A stretch of 64,000 bases of DNA, from the NCBI GenBank assembly GCA_905221605.1, contig CAJNDS010002846.1:127501-191500 (forward strand), given 5' to 3'. The stretch's first letter is position 1, and each line of letters starts with the position of its first letter. Of the stretch, positions 41,282 to 52,250 are shown piece by piece. Below the pieces are notes generated by a model. The model had not been told where the DNA came from. It did not search any database and saw only the letters and a program-made list of their open reading frames with translations. The stretch is from Symbiodinium natans (lineage: Eukaryota > Sar > Dinophyceae > Suessiales > Symbiodiniaceae). The position numbers and the translations under genes are program-made.

Positions 41282-41395
41282 ACGTTAAATCCCAAATCAC
41301 ACCCCTTTATCCTGGATGGGCTCTGAAAGTCTCGGGCGCTTCAATGCCCCAGGATCCATGCACTGCCTGGACCATTGGGGTTTTGGGGAGTTTAG

Positions 41396-41520
41396 TTTAG
41401 GGGTTTAGGGGTTTAGGGGTTAAGGGGTTAAGGGGTTAAGGGGTTAAGGGGTTAAGGGGTTAAGGGGTTAAGGGGTTAAGGGGTTAAGGGGTTAAGGGGT
41501 TAAGGGGTTAAGGGGTTTAG
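41396..41520 (+). repeat. GGGGTTAA octamer array, about 13 copies
   Basis: A variant array, GGGGTTAA repeated head to tail, flanked on both sides by GGGGTTTA units. Confidence 0.96.
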
Positions 41521-41533
41521 GGTGCCTTTCCAG

Positions 41534-41774
41534 GAGTCAAGTCTGGTGCGGGTTCCGATGGTTCATGAGACAGACTTCTGGGGCTCGAGCTTCCAACCTG
41601 TCCGTTAACGTGGAGTCTGATGCCGGAACCCAGCCTTTTCCCCAAAACCCTCACCGAAACCGTGAACACATGAGACCAGGTGCGTCTTCTGATTCTCATT
41701 GCTGGCGTGAAGGCATAAGCGGCAGAAGTGGCGCTTCACAGGCAAGTTCCTCATGGCAGAAGAAAACCATCTAA
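41534..41774 (+). CDS. putative terminal exon, 80 codons, polar
   Basis: The acceptor TGCCTTTCCAG lies 12 bp after the octamer array. The frame runs to a TAA at 41772-41774 and includes RASNLSVNVESDAGTQPFPQ and REHMRPGASSDSHCWREGIS. Ser/Arg/Gln-rich, probably disordered. The minus strand has only a shorter frame. Family unknown. Confidence 0.42.
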
Positions 41775-41914
41775 GTTTGAACTGGCACTGGCACTGCCCA
41801 GGTGCTGGGCAGATTAGAATCTAGGCTGAAGGTCGGCTGAAGGTCACCTGCCTAGCCACATGATCGAACCGAAGCCAACAAAAATGGTCCAACAACATGT
41901 TCCAGCAAAGCAGG

Positions 41915-41985
41915 CAAGATAGATATGGATGGATGGATGGATAGATGGATGGACAGATAGAGAGAGAGAGATACACACATAGATA
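41915..41985 (+). repeat. ATGG/ATAG-type microsatellite
   Basis: GATGGATGGATGGATAGATG followed by AGAGAGAG. Confidence 0.9.
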
Positions 41986-42233
41986 AGAGCAACTATAAAC
42001 TCAGTACATCCATATATATATACATATACCCGTGCACGCAGTGCGTGGACGCGCATTGGGTTTGCAAAGGTGGAAATGAATTGCCAGCCGACACCTTACA
42101 AACATGACAAGGCAGCGTCGCAGTGCAACGACCATGCGTCCCAGAAGCCCTAATCGAAACCAAGAAAACATGTCCTCTCCCCTCAGCCCCTCCCTAAACA
42201 TGACACTTGTCGACCCAAAACGTCAACCATGTT

Positions 42234-42335
42234 CTACGAAATGCGCTTTTGAAGCTGGGTTAAACCGATGAAAGCTACCATAACTGCTCCCATCCCATCC
42301 ATCCTCGGGCAATCCATGTCGATCTCTTGCTTGAC
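42234..42335 (-). CDS. possible short terminal exon
   Basis: After CTTCTCCAAG, 34 codons encode VKQEIDMDCPRMDGMGAVMV and AFIGLTQLQKRIS with a stop at 42234. No second line of support. Confidence 0.22.
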   Translation of the reverse strand, partial: VKQEIDMDCPRMDGMGAVMVAFIGLTQLQKRIS

Positions 42336-42504
42336 CTTGGAGAAGCAAAATGCTTGAGAAGGCTCAAAACCTCCACACGGGCCTGCGCATCTATCGTTGC
42401 TTAAAACCTCACTTCTGGACTTAGCAAGGCCCAGTCGGTGAAGCCATGGCTTTTTAGACAGGACCCTAGAAGGGACCCGAACAACCCAAAAACACAAAAA
42501 CCCT

Positions 42505-42715
42505 AAAAGTTTAGGGTTTAGGGTTTAGGGTTTAGGGTTTAAACCCTAAAACCCCAAAAGCCTAAACCCTACATCTCATCACCCTGTTTCATCGCTATCT
42601 ACCTGCACCTAATTTGGTCCCTTGAACGGTTCATGATGCGACTGGTGCCATCCTTGGAGCTCCCACTGAACTGGAAGGTTTAGGGTTTTAGGGTTTAGGG
42701 TTTAGGGTTTAAGCC
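42505..42715. repeat. TTTAGGG and CCCTAAA arrays
   Basis: TTTAGGG (four units) meets CCCTAAA head-on at about 42540, forming a heptamer palindrome (42505-42570). A further TTTAGGG run lies at 42678-42712. Confidence 0.9.
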
Positions 42716-43299
42716 CCAAGACCTACCCCTGTGCAACCCTGGTCGTGAGACTTGATTTGGCTTTTCGGCAGCAGGGTGTGCCACTTATGGCGGTGCATGT
42801 GCATTCAAGGGTCGTGCAGGTTACTCGTCACCATCAAGAATCCGAAATTCACCTCCTTTTCACAACCTCTGTTTGGTAAGCCACAAGTTCTGTGCCAAGG
42901 TCATCCAAGGCTGGCGCCAAAGGCAATGGCACAGACATTGACATGGCGGCTGCGACCTTGTCTCCAACCGGACTTGGAGAGAAGCGTCTCAGGGTTTAGA
43001 GGTTAGGGATTAGGGTTTAGGGTTTGGGGTTTGGGGTTCGGACATGCAGGGGGCTTTCGGATGCTAACGAATCATGCCGGTACGGGTTGCATGGACTGCA
43101 GTTAAGGCCGAAGAGTATACCTCGCCAATAGCGAGTCGAAGACGAAATGCCCGAATCGAATGATTCCATGCAGGAGCCGCCAGCCGAGAACCACTTTTTG
43201 CAGGCACCCGCCGACTGCCGCAAAGACCCATATGTTCAAGTGCCCTGTGCAAGAAAAATACCCAGCCTGCGGAAGAGCTTGCATCGTAAATGTTTTGCC

Positions 43300-43385
43300 C
43301 CTGTGAACATATATATATATATTCTTATTAGCATTATTATTATTATTTTATTATTATGATTATTAATATTATTATCATATAGTCA
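43300..43385. repeat. TA and ATT microsatellites
   Basis: AT-rich tract with (ATT)n. Confidence 0.9.
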
Positions 43386-43562
43386 GGAGAAATATGAAAA
43401 TGGAGGCCTGAAGGGTCAAACGTTCGAAAACGTAGCAAATTCTCGACGAAGGTCGCCGAAGCATTTTGGGGTTTGATAGGGTTCGAAAACATTTCGATTG
43501 AAGAACATGTGATGAAAGCTCGATGAGAAAACCTATGCTTTTGTAGTTCATGTGAAAAGCCA

Positions 43563-43646
43563 ACACACACACAGACAGAGGCACAGACACAGAGACAGAG
43601 ACACAGAGAGACAGACACAGACAGAGAGACAGAGAGACAGAGAGAC

Positions 43647-43719
<73 letters not shown>

Positions 43720-43722
43720 CAG
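43563..43722 (+). repeat. (GACA)n/(ACAG)n microsatellite
   Basis: About 20 uninterrupted ACAG units after a decayed stretch. Frames over it (poly Gln-Thr-Asp-Arg, Ser-Val-Cys-Leu) are artefacts. Confidence 0.95.
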
Positions 43723-43729
43723 AGACACA

Positions 43730-46135
43730 ACCGCCGGACCGCCTTAGGCATGGACCACGCAGGCATGCAAAACTTATACAATTTTTCTGGCTTACCTTCT
43801 GACATCATGCGCGCATTTGTTAGACGTATCTGTCGATGTTTGAAAAGATCGCAATATGCAGCTGAGGTGCAGAGGGCGCCCCCGGCGGGAGAAACGAATC
43901 GACACGGGGTTGGATCCAAAATGGCTGCGCGACGTCTATTGGCCCCTTCAGTGCAGAAGGATGTGCTTCTCTATCGTGAATCATGGTCACCCTAGAACGA
44001 GAACCACAGCACGACGCTCGGTACTATGCATGATTCAGGTGGCCGACATCGCCTAGCCCAAGCGGCTGCCTTATCTCCGTCCAAACTCCTCAAACCCTCA
44101 CATCGCACATGCTTCTCAACACTCATGCACACCGGCAGGTGCACGAAACAGCTTTAAGACGTGGGATGCAAGGCATGAGGGCATGTAAGGTAAGGGCTTA
44201 GGGTTTAGGGATTTTCTTTGCGCCACCCGTCTAGCCATGCTCCACGGGGCAACTGAAGAGGGATACTTATCTGAGTCCGAAACCCCTAAACCCTCAATCC
44301 TAAACGGCTTAGGATTCAGGGGTTGAGGAGTTTCGGGCTCAGAGGTTAGGGCGGTCGTCCAAGATTCTTCACTTCCAACGCGCCTCTGAGCTGCCATCCG
44401 TCGTGCTCGGATCCTCCTTTGGGGGCATTTTGAAGCCCATAATTCATCCTTCATCCCTCCAGCCGTATGGCCTCTGGGTATCTTCGAAAGCAGGGCTATG
44501 CTCAGCAAGGGGTCTGCCCCCCTACACTCACCAAAAAAAAACACCCACCAAACATCAAGGTCTTTGTCCTCCAGGTTCGGGCAACCAGAACAATGATCCG
44601 GCAGCAGAGAAGCCATGCAGCGATAAAAAATATGTGTGTATGTATATATATATACTCTGTAAAATACGCTGTTCCAGAAGCTTTCGTAACTTTACAAGCC
44701 CCCCGTGCACACCGAACCCTGAACAACTCCGAAGCTCGAAGCCGGCAAGTCCTTGCCAGCACCGACGCACTTCGATGGATTCCTGGCTGGATATTTCTGT
44801 GGAGGCACAGGGCTGGAGCTATCATTCCCCCCTTCAGGACTAAGTACCTTCAAACATCCTGAACACTCGTCCCCTTTCCCCATTTGCATTCTAGTATGCT
44901 TGCTTCGTAAGGTCGGCCTTAACATCCCGAATCACCTCCCCCAAACCTAAACATGAACGTAGGCCACAGCATTCCCGCACAGGCATCCAGGCAACAAGGA
45001 ACAAAGCTTTGCGCCGCTCACACTGGCAGGCTTCAATGTCTGACACGACAAGGGGGGGCCACTTTGGCTTCAACTGGATCAAGCATCTGTGCCACCACTC
45101 GAAATCCACAGTGTGGAGAACGACTATGAATCAACAGGTAAGTCCAGCCGCAGGCAATCAGTGCAGGTTTCGAGCCAGATCCGACCGAAACTTGACAAGC
45201 GGATCCTGAAAGGTGCCCAGAAAGCACTACGCTAGGAGTGAGCAGGATGACAGCTTTTGGGGTCTAGGGCTGCGAGCTCAGGGTGTAAGGGGGTCTTCCG
45301 TCTTGCTGATAAACATGTCATTGCACAAGAAAACGAAGCCAGGAGCCTCGATTGCTGCTGCAGGAGCGAGGGTAGGTCACCAACGGCGGTTTCGGATGCG
45401 CCTCACTGAGAGCCCGGGCTAGCGGCTAGGGTGGAGGCTGCAAGTATATAACATCCATCTTAAATTAAACCCCTATCCTCGGCAGCCTGAGACTACGCCA
45501 ACATGCAGAACCCCAAGCCATAAACCCTTTCGGCGACAGGCTTCAGCCTGCCTGGCCGCAACTCCCAAGCTCAGAATTCGTGACAGGTTGCTCGGCCAAA
45601 AAAACCGCAAACCAACCCTAAACCCGCAACCCTGAAACCCCAAACGCTTTCGTGGGCCCCACGTCGTGAGGCCCCCCCCTTATAATGAGCACCTGCTGTG
45701 AACCCAAGGCGGCGACACTTCCGTGGAGATCTGGGCCTAAGTGATTAGGGTCTTTCGGGTTTAGTGGCTTAGGGGCCTTTAGGGTTTAGGGTTTAGGGTT
45801 TAGGGTGTAGGGTTTAGGACTTAGGGTTGGTTTCGTTGGAGAGTGGATCGAAGCAGCCTAGGTTAACAGGGCTTGAAGGCGTCCTCCGCCCAGCTGTGGA
45901 TTGCTACCTGGTGTCTCCTTGCCCGTGCTCAAGTTTAGGTCGGGTTTCGGGTGTGGGGCTTAGAGTTTAAGGTTTAGGCTTTCCGGGTCTAGGCACGATA
46001 GTACACTCTTGCAATTTGGGCTGGGGTTAAAGGGAGGGTCCCATAGCCGGAGATGCGACGCAACCATTCCAACTTGCATGGTTTCGCGCAAAGTCGCTCA
46101 CATGACCCCTTTCATTTTATTGGGAATGTGGACTT
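43730..46135. other. no supported gene; short repeats
   Basis: Many overlapping open frames on both strands, none with convincing boundaries. Contains heptamer runs (44195-44210, 45778-45828) and short TA tracts. (44640-44655). Confidence 0.45.
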
Positions 46136-46142
46136 TTTTTTG

Positions 46143-46245
46143 AGGACCAAATGAACCCTAAAAATTGGTGTCATATACCCTATACTGTTATAATCCCTAT
46201 TAAGGTATACAAACCATGAACCCTTTTAGGGCTCATTTGGTCTCC
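46143..46245. mobile_element. TIR element, family H
   Basis: AGGACCAAATGAACCCTAAA at the left, inverted as TTTAGGGCTCATTTGGTCTC at the right. The interior is TA-rich. The TIR itself contains a heptamer-like CCCTAAA. Confidence 0.75.
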
Positions 46246-46486
46246 CCTAAGTCCCCAAATGAGGCAAAAAAGGACCTATATATCTGGGGTTACAAGTACC
46301 CATGCATCCCCAGGTGCTTCGTGTATGCGGCTACCTGCGCAAAGCTCGGCTTGATTTCTGAGGCTTTGCCTGCGTGCGTGACTCAACTCAGGTCATGGAC
46401 ATGCTTCAATGGACAGAGACGTCGCTCAGATTCATGAACCTGTCAATCATAGATGAGATCCTAAACCCGACGCCCTAACCCCCAGA

Positions 46487-46540
46487 ATTGAACCCTAAAC
46501 CCTAAACCCTAAACCCTAAACCCTAAACCCTAAACCCTCT
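46487..46540 (-). repeat. heptamer array
   Basis: About seven CCCTAAA units immediately upstream of the next plus-strand exon. Confidence 0.93.
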
Positions 46541-46548
46541 ACCCTGAC

Positions 46549-46902
46549 ATGCTCCATCTGCTCCGAAGTGACTCTGCTTTCTGTGCGCCCGGCGAGGACA
46601 GCGGAGTCCAGTTTGGCGGCGTCCAGATGTTAAACTCCTCGTCTAGGCTGCCCAGTAACCTACTCTTAAAAAGGGTGCCCTTTTCTTTCTTAAAGGGGTT
46701 GATAAGGGAACCTAAACCCCTCCAAAAAAGGGAATTAGGGGTACTGCTGGGCATCCTAGTCGTGGGGAGTTCTGTAGATGAAGGTCCCTTTTGCAGGGGG
46801 GGGGGGGCGCTTTTGCGTAATGTGCCGTACGATAGGGGCCCAAAAATGGAACCAAGTAATTTTCGAGAACTGCCCTCGTATCAGCCAGGGTCCAGGATTT
46901 AG
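46549..46902 (+). CDS. putative two-exon gene, intron = family-I TIR element
   Basis: From an ATG at 46549 the frame reads MLHLLRSDSAFCAPGEDSGV and QFGGVQMLNSSSRLP to 46654. A 105-bp TIR element with GTAACC at its start and CATCCTAG at its end occupies 46655-46759. The frame resumes with VGSSVDEGPFCRGGGALLRN and ends PSNFRELPSYQPGSRI at 46902. Because 105 is a multiple of three, the unspliced frame is also open (117 codons). The ATG follows a heptamer array by 9 bp. Family unknown. Confidence 0.4.
   Translation: MLHLLRSDSAFCAPGEDSGVQFGGVQMLNSSSRLPSNLLLKRVPFSFLKGLIREPKPLQKRELGVLLGILVVGSSVDEGPFCRGGGALLRNVPYDRGPKMEPSNFRELPSYQPGSRI
46640..46764. mobile_element. TIR element, family I
   Basis: Ends CGTCTAGGCTGCCCAGTAAC and GTACTGCTGGGCATCCTAGT are inverted copies over about 20 bp. 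Confidence 0.7.
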
Positions 46903-46942
46903 AGTGTTCTGCAGCCTAAACCCGGAAGTGTTGCTGGATACT

Positions 46943-47460
46943 TCAGCATATGCTTTTGGGTCTTTCTTCTTTCGGCAGTCCTATACACCGCAGTTCAACG
47001 GCTGAACAGATTGCCTGCCTCAGAGCAATGTGTCGTACGGGTTTCGGTGTGCAGCCTGTGCAACTTCTGTCACCGAGGCGCGCCCGAATCGTCAACCCTA
47101 AACGCCTAACCCTTGGGAACATTGGTGGGAGACCTGTGTGTGGGACATGACTTGGAGGTTCATGGGTCCTTAGAACCCCCACTTGTAAGTTTTACTGACA
47201 ACAACCTGCGGATGGGACTTAGGAACTTAGGAGGGTTTACAAGTGTACTATACTCCCCTTAGAACCTGAATAAACATCATATTTGCTATATATCCTCTTG
47301 GGTTTTATATAAACAAACAGGTGGAAATATAGTGTAGTTGAAAATGGGGTGAGAAGTACCCATGAACCTCCAGGGAGGGGCGGCATAGCCAACTCTGGGC
47401 ACCTGAAACGCCCAGCCCTCACCCTTAGATCCGAACCTTCGAAAGCTTTGACCCTCCCTA
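46943..47460 (-). CDS. two-exon 3' gene end with nested-element intron
   Basis: Upper exon, about 47460 to 47368, includes FRRFGSKGEGWAFQVPRVGY and ends at TGGAG/GTTCAT (phase 2). Lower exon 47150-46943 begins after CTCCAAG and continues HVPHTGLPPMFPRVRRLGL, ending LPKEERPKSIC before a TGA. The 217-bp intron is a family-C TIR element that itself contains a family-D element. The gene ends tail-to-tail with the plus-strand gene at 46902, 40 bp away. The upper exon's start lies in or near a TTTAGGG array. Family unknown. Confidence 0.42.
47150..47373. mobile_element. family-C TIR element with nested family-D element
   Basis: Outer ends ACTTGGAGGTTCATGGGTCC and GTACCCATGAACCTCCAG. Inner family-D copy at about 47247-47337 with the core ATCCTCTTGGGTTTTATATA. 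Confidence 0.75.
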
Positions 47461-47461
47461 A

Positions 47462-47510
47462 CAAACCCTAAACCCTAAACCCTAAACCCTAAACCCTAAA
47501 CCCTAAACCT
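47462..47510 (-). repeat. heptamer array
   Basis: Six to seven CCCTAAA units, TTTAGGG on the sense strand of the gene below it. Confidence 0.95.
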
Positions 47511-47589
47511 GGAAGCTCTGCCTCGCATCCGCGCTTGAGCAGGATCAGGGTCGGAACCTCCTGCTTTTCTTTGAGGCCCTGGTTCCGCA

Positions 47590-47715
47590 GGGCCCTATGT
47601 ATACCCTTTACTAGATTCTATAAGCCCTCATATATATACCCTTCGAGGGATTATATAGGGCCCCACATATATCCTTGAATAACGGATTATATAGGGCCCG
47701 AATTCCCTCCTTTCC
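47590..47715. mobile_element. family-F element, decayed
   Basis: CCCTATGTATACCCTTTACT, CCTTCGAGGGATTATATAGG and a second GGATTATATAGGGCCC, related to 22.0 and 24.7 kb. Confidence 0.55.
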
Positions 47716-47718
47716 CTA

Positions 47719-47870
47719 CTAATCCCCTCCCCCTAATATTTAACCCCCCCCCCTACCCCCCTAGTATTAAATGCCCCCTTATAGTTACATTTTAGTATAT
47801 TGGGGGTTTTTCATATTGGGGGCTGGGGGGGGGGGGGGTTCTTAAATTAGGGGGAGGGGATTAAGAACCA
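47719..47870. mobile_element. TIR element, family K
   Basis: ACTAATCCCCTCCCCCTAAT at the left, inverted ATTAGGGGGAGGGGATTAAG at the right, with facing C and G runs inside the arms. Confidence 0.75.
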
Positions 47871-48489
47871 GGGGGCTGCGGTCGACTTAGGGCCCAGAAT
47901 GCCCCAGGCTGCGGGGTTCCCGAAGATTCCACGACCGGAAGTTTCAGGTTCCAAACTGAGACATGAAGGTTCCCCCTAAACCCTAAACCCTAAACCTTAA
48001 ACCCTCCTTGCTTGAGCTCGGAGGGCGCCCTCGCCCTCAGGTCTCCGGAGGAAGAGCTTCAAAGCGTTTGGAAGCGAAGGGCGAATGACTTTGGAAGAGC
48101 TGTGATTTGAGGTTTAGTCATGGAAGCAGGCAAACCCACGAAGAAAGTTGCATGTCTTTCGTCTTTGTTGTGCTGTGCAAAAGTTGCGTACGACTTGTAC
48201 TTGTGTTGCGACATGTAAAAGGTTTCACACGGCTGCAGAATTGACATGATTCCCCTCTGCTCCAGCAAGCCCTAAACCCTAAACAGCCCGCGCGCCTGCT
48301 CGCTTGTGCTCTTGGCCATTCTTGGGCCGAGCTTCCGAAGACCATGTGGCACGGCCCCTGAGTTCCGAACAACTTGCCAGCCCTATACGGCAAACATCCC
48401 AAACACCTGTGTATCCATTTTGCTCCTGGGTTGAAGCTTGCATTGGCTTGCATGTGAAAAGAAGGCTCAGTGGGTGGGGTAGTCGAGTC

Positions 48490-48515
48490 GGGTACTTGGG
48501 GGGGGGGGGGGGGAT
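48490..48515 (+). repeat. poly-G run
   Basis: About 17 G. It lies inside a stretch (48118-48811) with several overlapping frames on both strands that I could not resolve. Confidence 0.9.
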
Positions 48516-48917
48516 GAGGGTTCATGGGGAGTGTGCCTACCACCTTTCAATGCCCTACTCTTGTGAGCCAGTCGTGGCAGAAGGCCGCGTGTGACACGCG
48601 CGAAAAAGCCAGAGAGTCGACCCTGAGCATTCAGTCCAATGCCCTGCAAGGGTCTATAGAAGCCTATTCCTGCTGCTGTTCCCAAAACCTCTACATCGTG
48701 CCGTGTCACGCGACCCAGCCCTGGCACCCCGAAACCTGGCATCCATCAACTTGGGTGGCCTCGTGTGGCTTCAGTTCATGGCCCTTGTCCTCGACGCTAC
48801 CCCTCTACTGAACTTGAAACCCTGACAAAAAATGATGTTTTGCTGTTTCTTAGGAATGATAGTGCCCAAAATAAAAAATATTTTCCGAGTACCCCGAAGA
48901 ACTCTTTTCACTGTCCA

Positions 48918-49537
48918 CTATATCTGCAGCTGCGAGCGCGGCAACAAACCACTATTGGGCATGCGTGTGATAAACGAAAGGCGGATTCTCCTGCGCGCAA
49001 CTTGCTCCTGGGCATCGCACAGTGTACCATCCGAGTGCTTTACCGCACAGGGCATCTGTGCAGGAGGACCGCGGGCATCAAAGCGATGTTCAGGCATCGT
49101 CAGGGACACCAGGCTGCTGTCAAAGCCCTCACCACGCAAACCTCACGAAAGCTGCTCTGAAGGTGAGGTGACCAGCAGCTTGAAATTCCGGAAAATCACG
49201 AACAAAAGACGATGCATCCGGGACGGCTGACGGGTATCTGACGTCAATGGGCTGTCAGAGCCTGCAGTGTGGCTATAACCCGAACACGTACACTGTTGGT
49301 CTGACACCAGGTCGTCGACCCTGAAAACCTGAACCGACATACTAGTATACTGCTGACCAAGCCAAGCTTCTGATTTCGGGACTGCGTGCCGTCAAGTGTC
49401 TGCTCATCTACGGGTTCTCCAAAGCCCTGAACCCTGTGAACCCTTAAGGCCCTAAACCGCCCAGCGGATGGGCTTTGCTTGGGCCAGGTCAGTTGCCTGA
49501 CCTTTCCAACTTCAGCGTTTAGGCTTGAGAGTTTCAT
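48918..49537 (-). CDS. possible exons of a minus-strand gene
   Basis: Three minus-strand stretches follow each other: 49244-49537 (ATG start, includes KLSSLNAEVGKVRQLTWP), 49143-49340 (after GTTTTCAG; VDDLVSDQQCTCSGYSHTAG) and 48918-49139 (GFDSSLVSLTMPEHRFDARG). Phases between them are not consistent and plus-strand frames (48765-49230) compete. Listed because the strand agrees with the gene model above it. Confidence 0.22.
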
Positions 49538-49990
49538 GTACGCTCTACACGTGTGCTAGTGTCGTATGGGCCTCAAAGTACTGAACATCAAGATTCAACC
49601 CTACCAGCGACGGTGGAGCAAGAATGCTTGGATCTCAGTATCTGCTCTTGATCTGCTGCATGGAGAAAATCTTGACACAAGAAACCTACGAAGACAACCC
49701 CAAACCCCAAACCCTTTGTAAACCCTCAACCCTAGAACGGCGCACACTCAAGCCTTCTGCATCTCCGATCTACCCTTTGCTCATGTGGAGAGTTCTCCAT
49801 TAAGGAGTCTGCGTGCGAATCGGCATGGCGAAGTGTGAGCTCGACAAGTTTAGGGTTTAGGGTTCACACGGATGAGCCATTCTGTTCGGTTCTAGGCTTT
49901 AGGCTTTAGGGTTTAGGGTTTAGGGTTGTTGAAGTTCGCCAAGATGACTTGAGTCTAGCAGGGCTTGAGTTCGTGGCCTGACAGGGACAC

Positions 49991-51311
49991 TCATCCACAC
50001 GCACATATCGCCGGAGCATAAACTCGCGAGCGGGCTCCCGTATCATATGAATGGATAAAGTCAAGGATGGTTCTTGAAACTCTCTGAGAAATACAAAAAT
50101 GTCCCAAGGGCCGAGCACAAGCTTCTATCTGCCTCATCGCGCACTCTCCGTGCCTGATACCCGCAAAGCACTCTCCCAGACTTGAGATGTGGAGCGATCT
50201 GGAAAGCTGTTCCTCAACACTACAGATGTTCACATAGAGAACTCATGTGGGATTGCCCTTCAACAAAATTGGAAACTGGAAGGGCCTAAGACGAAGAACT
50301 AGCAAGCATCGCTCTTAGCTAGCACTCTGGCGCAAGGCCCCCTAATCATCCGATTACGAATCGCATGTGGTCTTGTCGCCAATTTCTTGCGCCAAGTGCT
50401 GGAACTTCAATTTTCGCCAGGATTTACTTATCGGACGACACTTCAGATTCCGGTGAAGGAACAAACTGAGTAGACCTCCACAGCTCGTGCTGCATGTCCC
50501 AAACTGCTTTGCCTGGAGGGTCGAGGTGTCTGTCGGCAAGGTGTAACAGCACGAAGCCCTGAAAGCCACCGGCACTTGCTGCACAAAAAACATACGCTGT
50601 AGCCTCTGCCTCTGGCACTTGAACTGCATCTACTCTCTGGGTCTTCGTGTGCCCTGGACTCTTTTTTCCGAAACAAAAACAGAAGCGCCCGGCTGTACCT
50701 AAGACGATCCTTAGCCGCGCGAGGAGAAGCTAAACTAGAGGCGTCTGGCTTTGGAATCCCCGACCCTGCAGTGAGTGGAGCCCAACTGACAAATCCAACC
50801 AGGCCAATCTCGGGGTCGGAATAGTTGCTAATCGTATTCCCTTGTAGTCCCTTTGAAATTATAGTATTCCCTTGTGGTCGCTTGTTATTGTACTATAATC
50901 ACCCCCCCCCCCCCCCCCCCCCCCTACTCTAATTATTGAGGCCCCGACATTAGGCCAGCAGAATTCGAGCTCACCCTGCTCAACTGCTCATCTAGGGTTT
51001 AGGTTTAGGGTTTAGGGTCTAGAAACAAGGTAACACTGTTGCAAGACTTACTTGTCCAGGGGGAATTAGGTGAACCTTTGGGAATATAAGGGGATTACCT
51101 TGCCCCAAAAAAGTTTAAGCTTTGGGAAGACAAGGGGGATTATCTTATACCCCAAAAAGGCTACTGGTTGCCTACTCTACTACTGGGAAGAAGTTTTTTT
51201 CCTTACCATATCGCAGACAGGCACATCAGGACCTGTGTATGTGGGGTGCGCCACGCCCTCGACCAGGCTGCCAGCGTTGACATCCACAACTTGTCGGGTA
51301 TTTTGGTACCC
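49991..51311 (-). CDS. three-exon 3' gene end, unknown protein
   Basis: Exon 51207-51311 follows a TTTAG acceptor formed by a heptamer, encodes TRQVVDVNAGSLVEGVAHPT and YTGPDVPVCDM, and ends at GATATG/GTAAGG (phase 0). Exon 50428-50636 resumes in phase 0 after CCCAG, encodes EAEATAYVFCAASAGGFQGF and VLLHLADRHLDPPGKAVW, and ends at GATAA/GTAAAT (phase 2). Exon 49991-50219 resumes after CATCTGTAG with VEEQLSRSLHISSLGECF and ends RVYAPAICACG before TGA. The introns (570 and 208 bp) are phase-consistent, and the first contains a family-E element. No domain recognised. Confidence 0.47.
50811..50955. mobile_element. TIR element, family E, inside an intron
   Basis: GGGGTCGGAATAGTTGCTAA at the left, AATTATTGAGGCCCCGAC at the right, with a 23-base C run inside. 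Inverted relative to 23.34 kb. Confidence 0.7.
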
Positions 51312-51345
51312 CTAAACCCTAAACCCTAAACCCTAAACCCTAAAC
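51307..51345 (-). repeat. heptamer array abutting an exon start
   Basis: Five CCCTAAA units. On the sense strand the last unit ends TTTAG directly at the exon start 51311. Confidence 0.95.
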
Positions 51346-51349
51346 GAGT

Positions 51350-52250
51350 ACAAGTTAGGACTCGAGCCCCAAGGCTACCCTGGGTCGGAGAGGCTTTGTG
51401 GCCTGGGGTTGTGGGTTGAAGGTTCGGGGGTGTTGAGTATGTTTCTTCAGCCCGGCACCTGACTTTACGCAGGGTTGAGCTTGGCCTATCGCTCTAGAAG
51501 CGAGTCTTTGAGGAGTTTGTTTGTAGAATCAGATAGAACCGGGGTTTCGGGTTTAGGGTTTAAGGTTTACCAGGGGAGCTTGAGCGTCCACTGCTAGGTG
51601 CGGATGTCGCACGAGCGCCTGCGCTGGGCCATGAGTTGGCTCCAGCTTTTCTACCGGGGTCTCACCTGGTCAACGCATGTTGGGGATGCAGGCTTTAGGG
51701 CCTTTAGGGTTGAGGGAACTTGAGGGTTGAGAGCTATAGAACCCAGGATGCAACCCAATGTGAGGCCCCACAACCGGCTTGGTATAAGATCAACCTAAGG
51801 GTGAGACGACAGGGGCTGCGCGCACAGGCCTTTAAGGATACTCGAGGGAACCTTGACCTGTGTAGACTGTGCCTTGCTCAGCCCTGAACCCTGTGCGATG
51901 GCGAATGTCATCCGGCTTTCATAAGCCGACAAAGATGACTTAGTTCTGACTACCCTGGCCCCCTCTTAAACCAGGGCCATCCCAAACGGTCCCATCCGAC
52001 GAGAACCAGGACACCTTCACCCATGGTCTTTCGGAGTAATTCGAAGTAACTGCTTTTTCCTAAACCCTAAACCCTAAACCCTAAACCCACTTCCACTCGA
52101 GCTCACTTCGTAGCAACAGCACTCCCCCCCAACGAGGCATGGTGTCTCGGCGCAGAACACTGTGCAACGCCCAGCTTTTCGGAATTGTAGCTCCCAACCC
52201 TAAACCTAAACCCTAAACCCCAAACCCCAAACCCAGAACAGATGGGGACC
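51350..52250. other. no gene recognised
   Basis: Unique sequence with short heptamer runs (51555-51570, 52060-52088, 52205-52235). Confidence 0.5.

Noticed and set aside
43343-43919. Ser-Val-Cys-Leu and Thr-Asp-Arg-Gln repeat frames
   Set aside because: Artefacts of the (GACA)n microsatellite.
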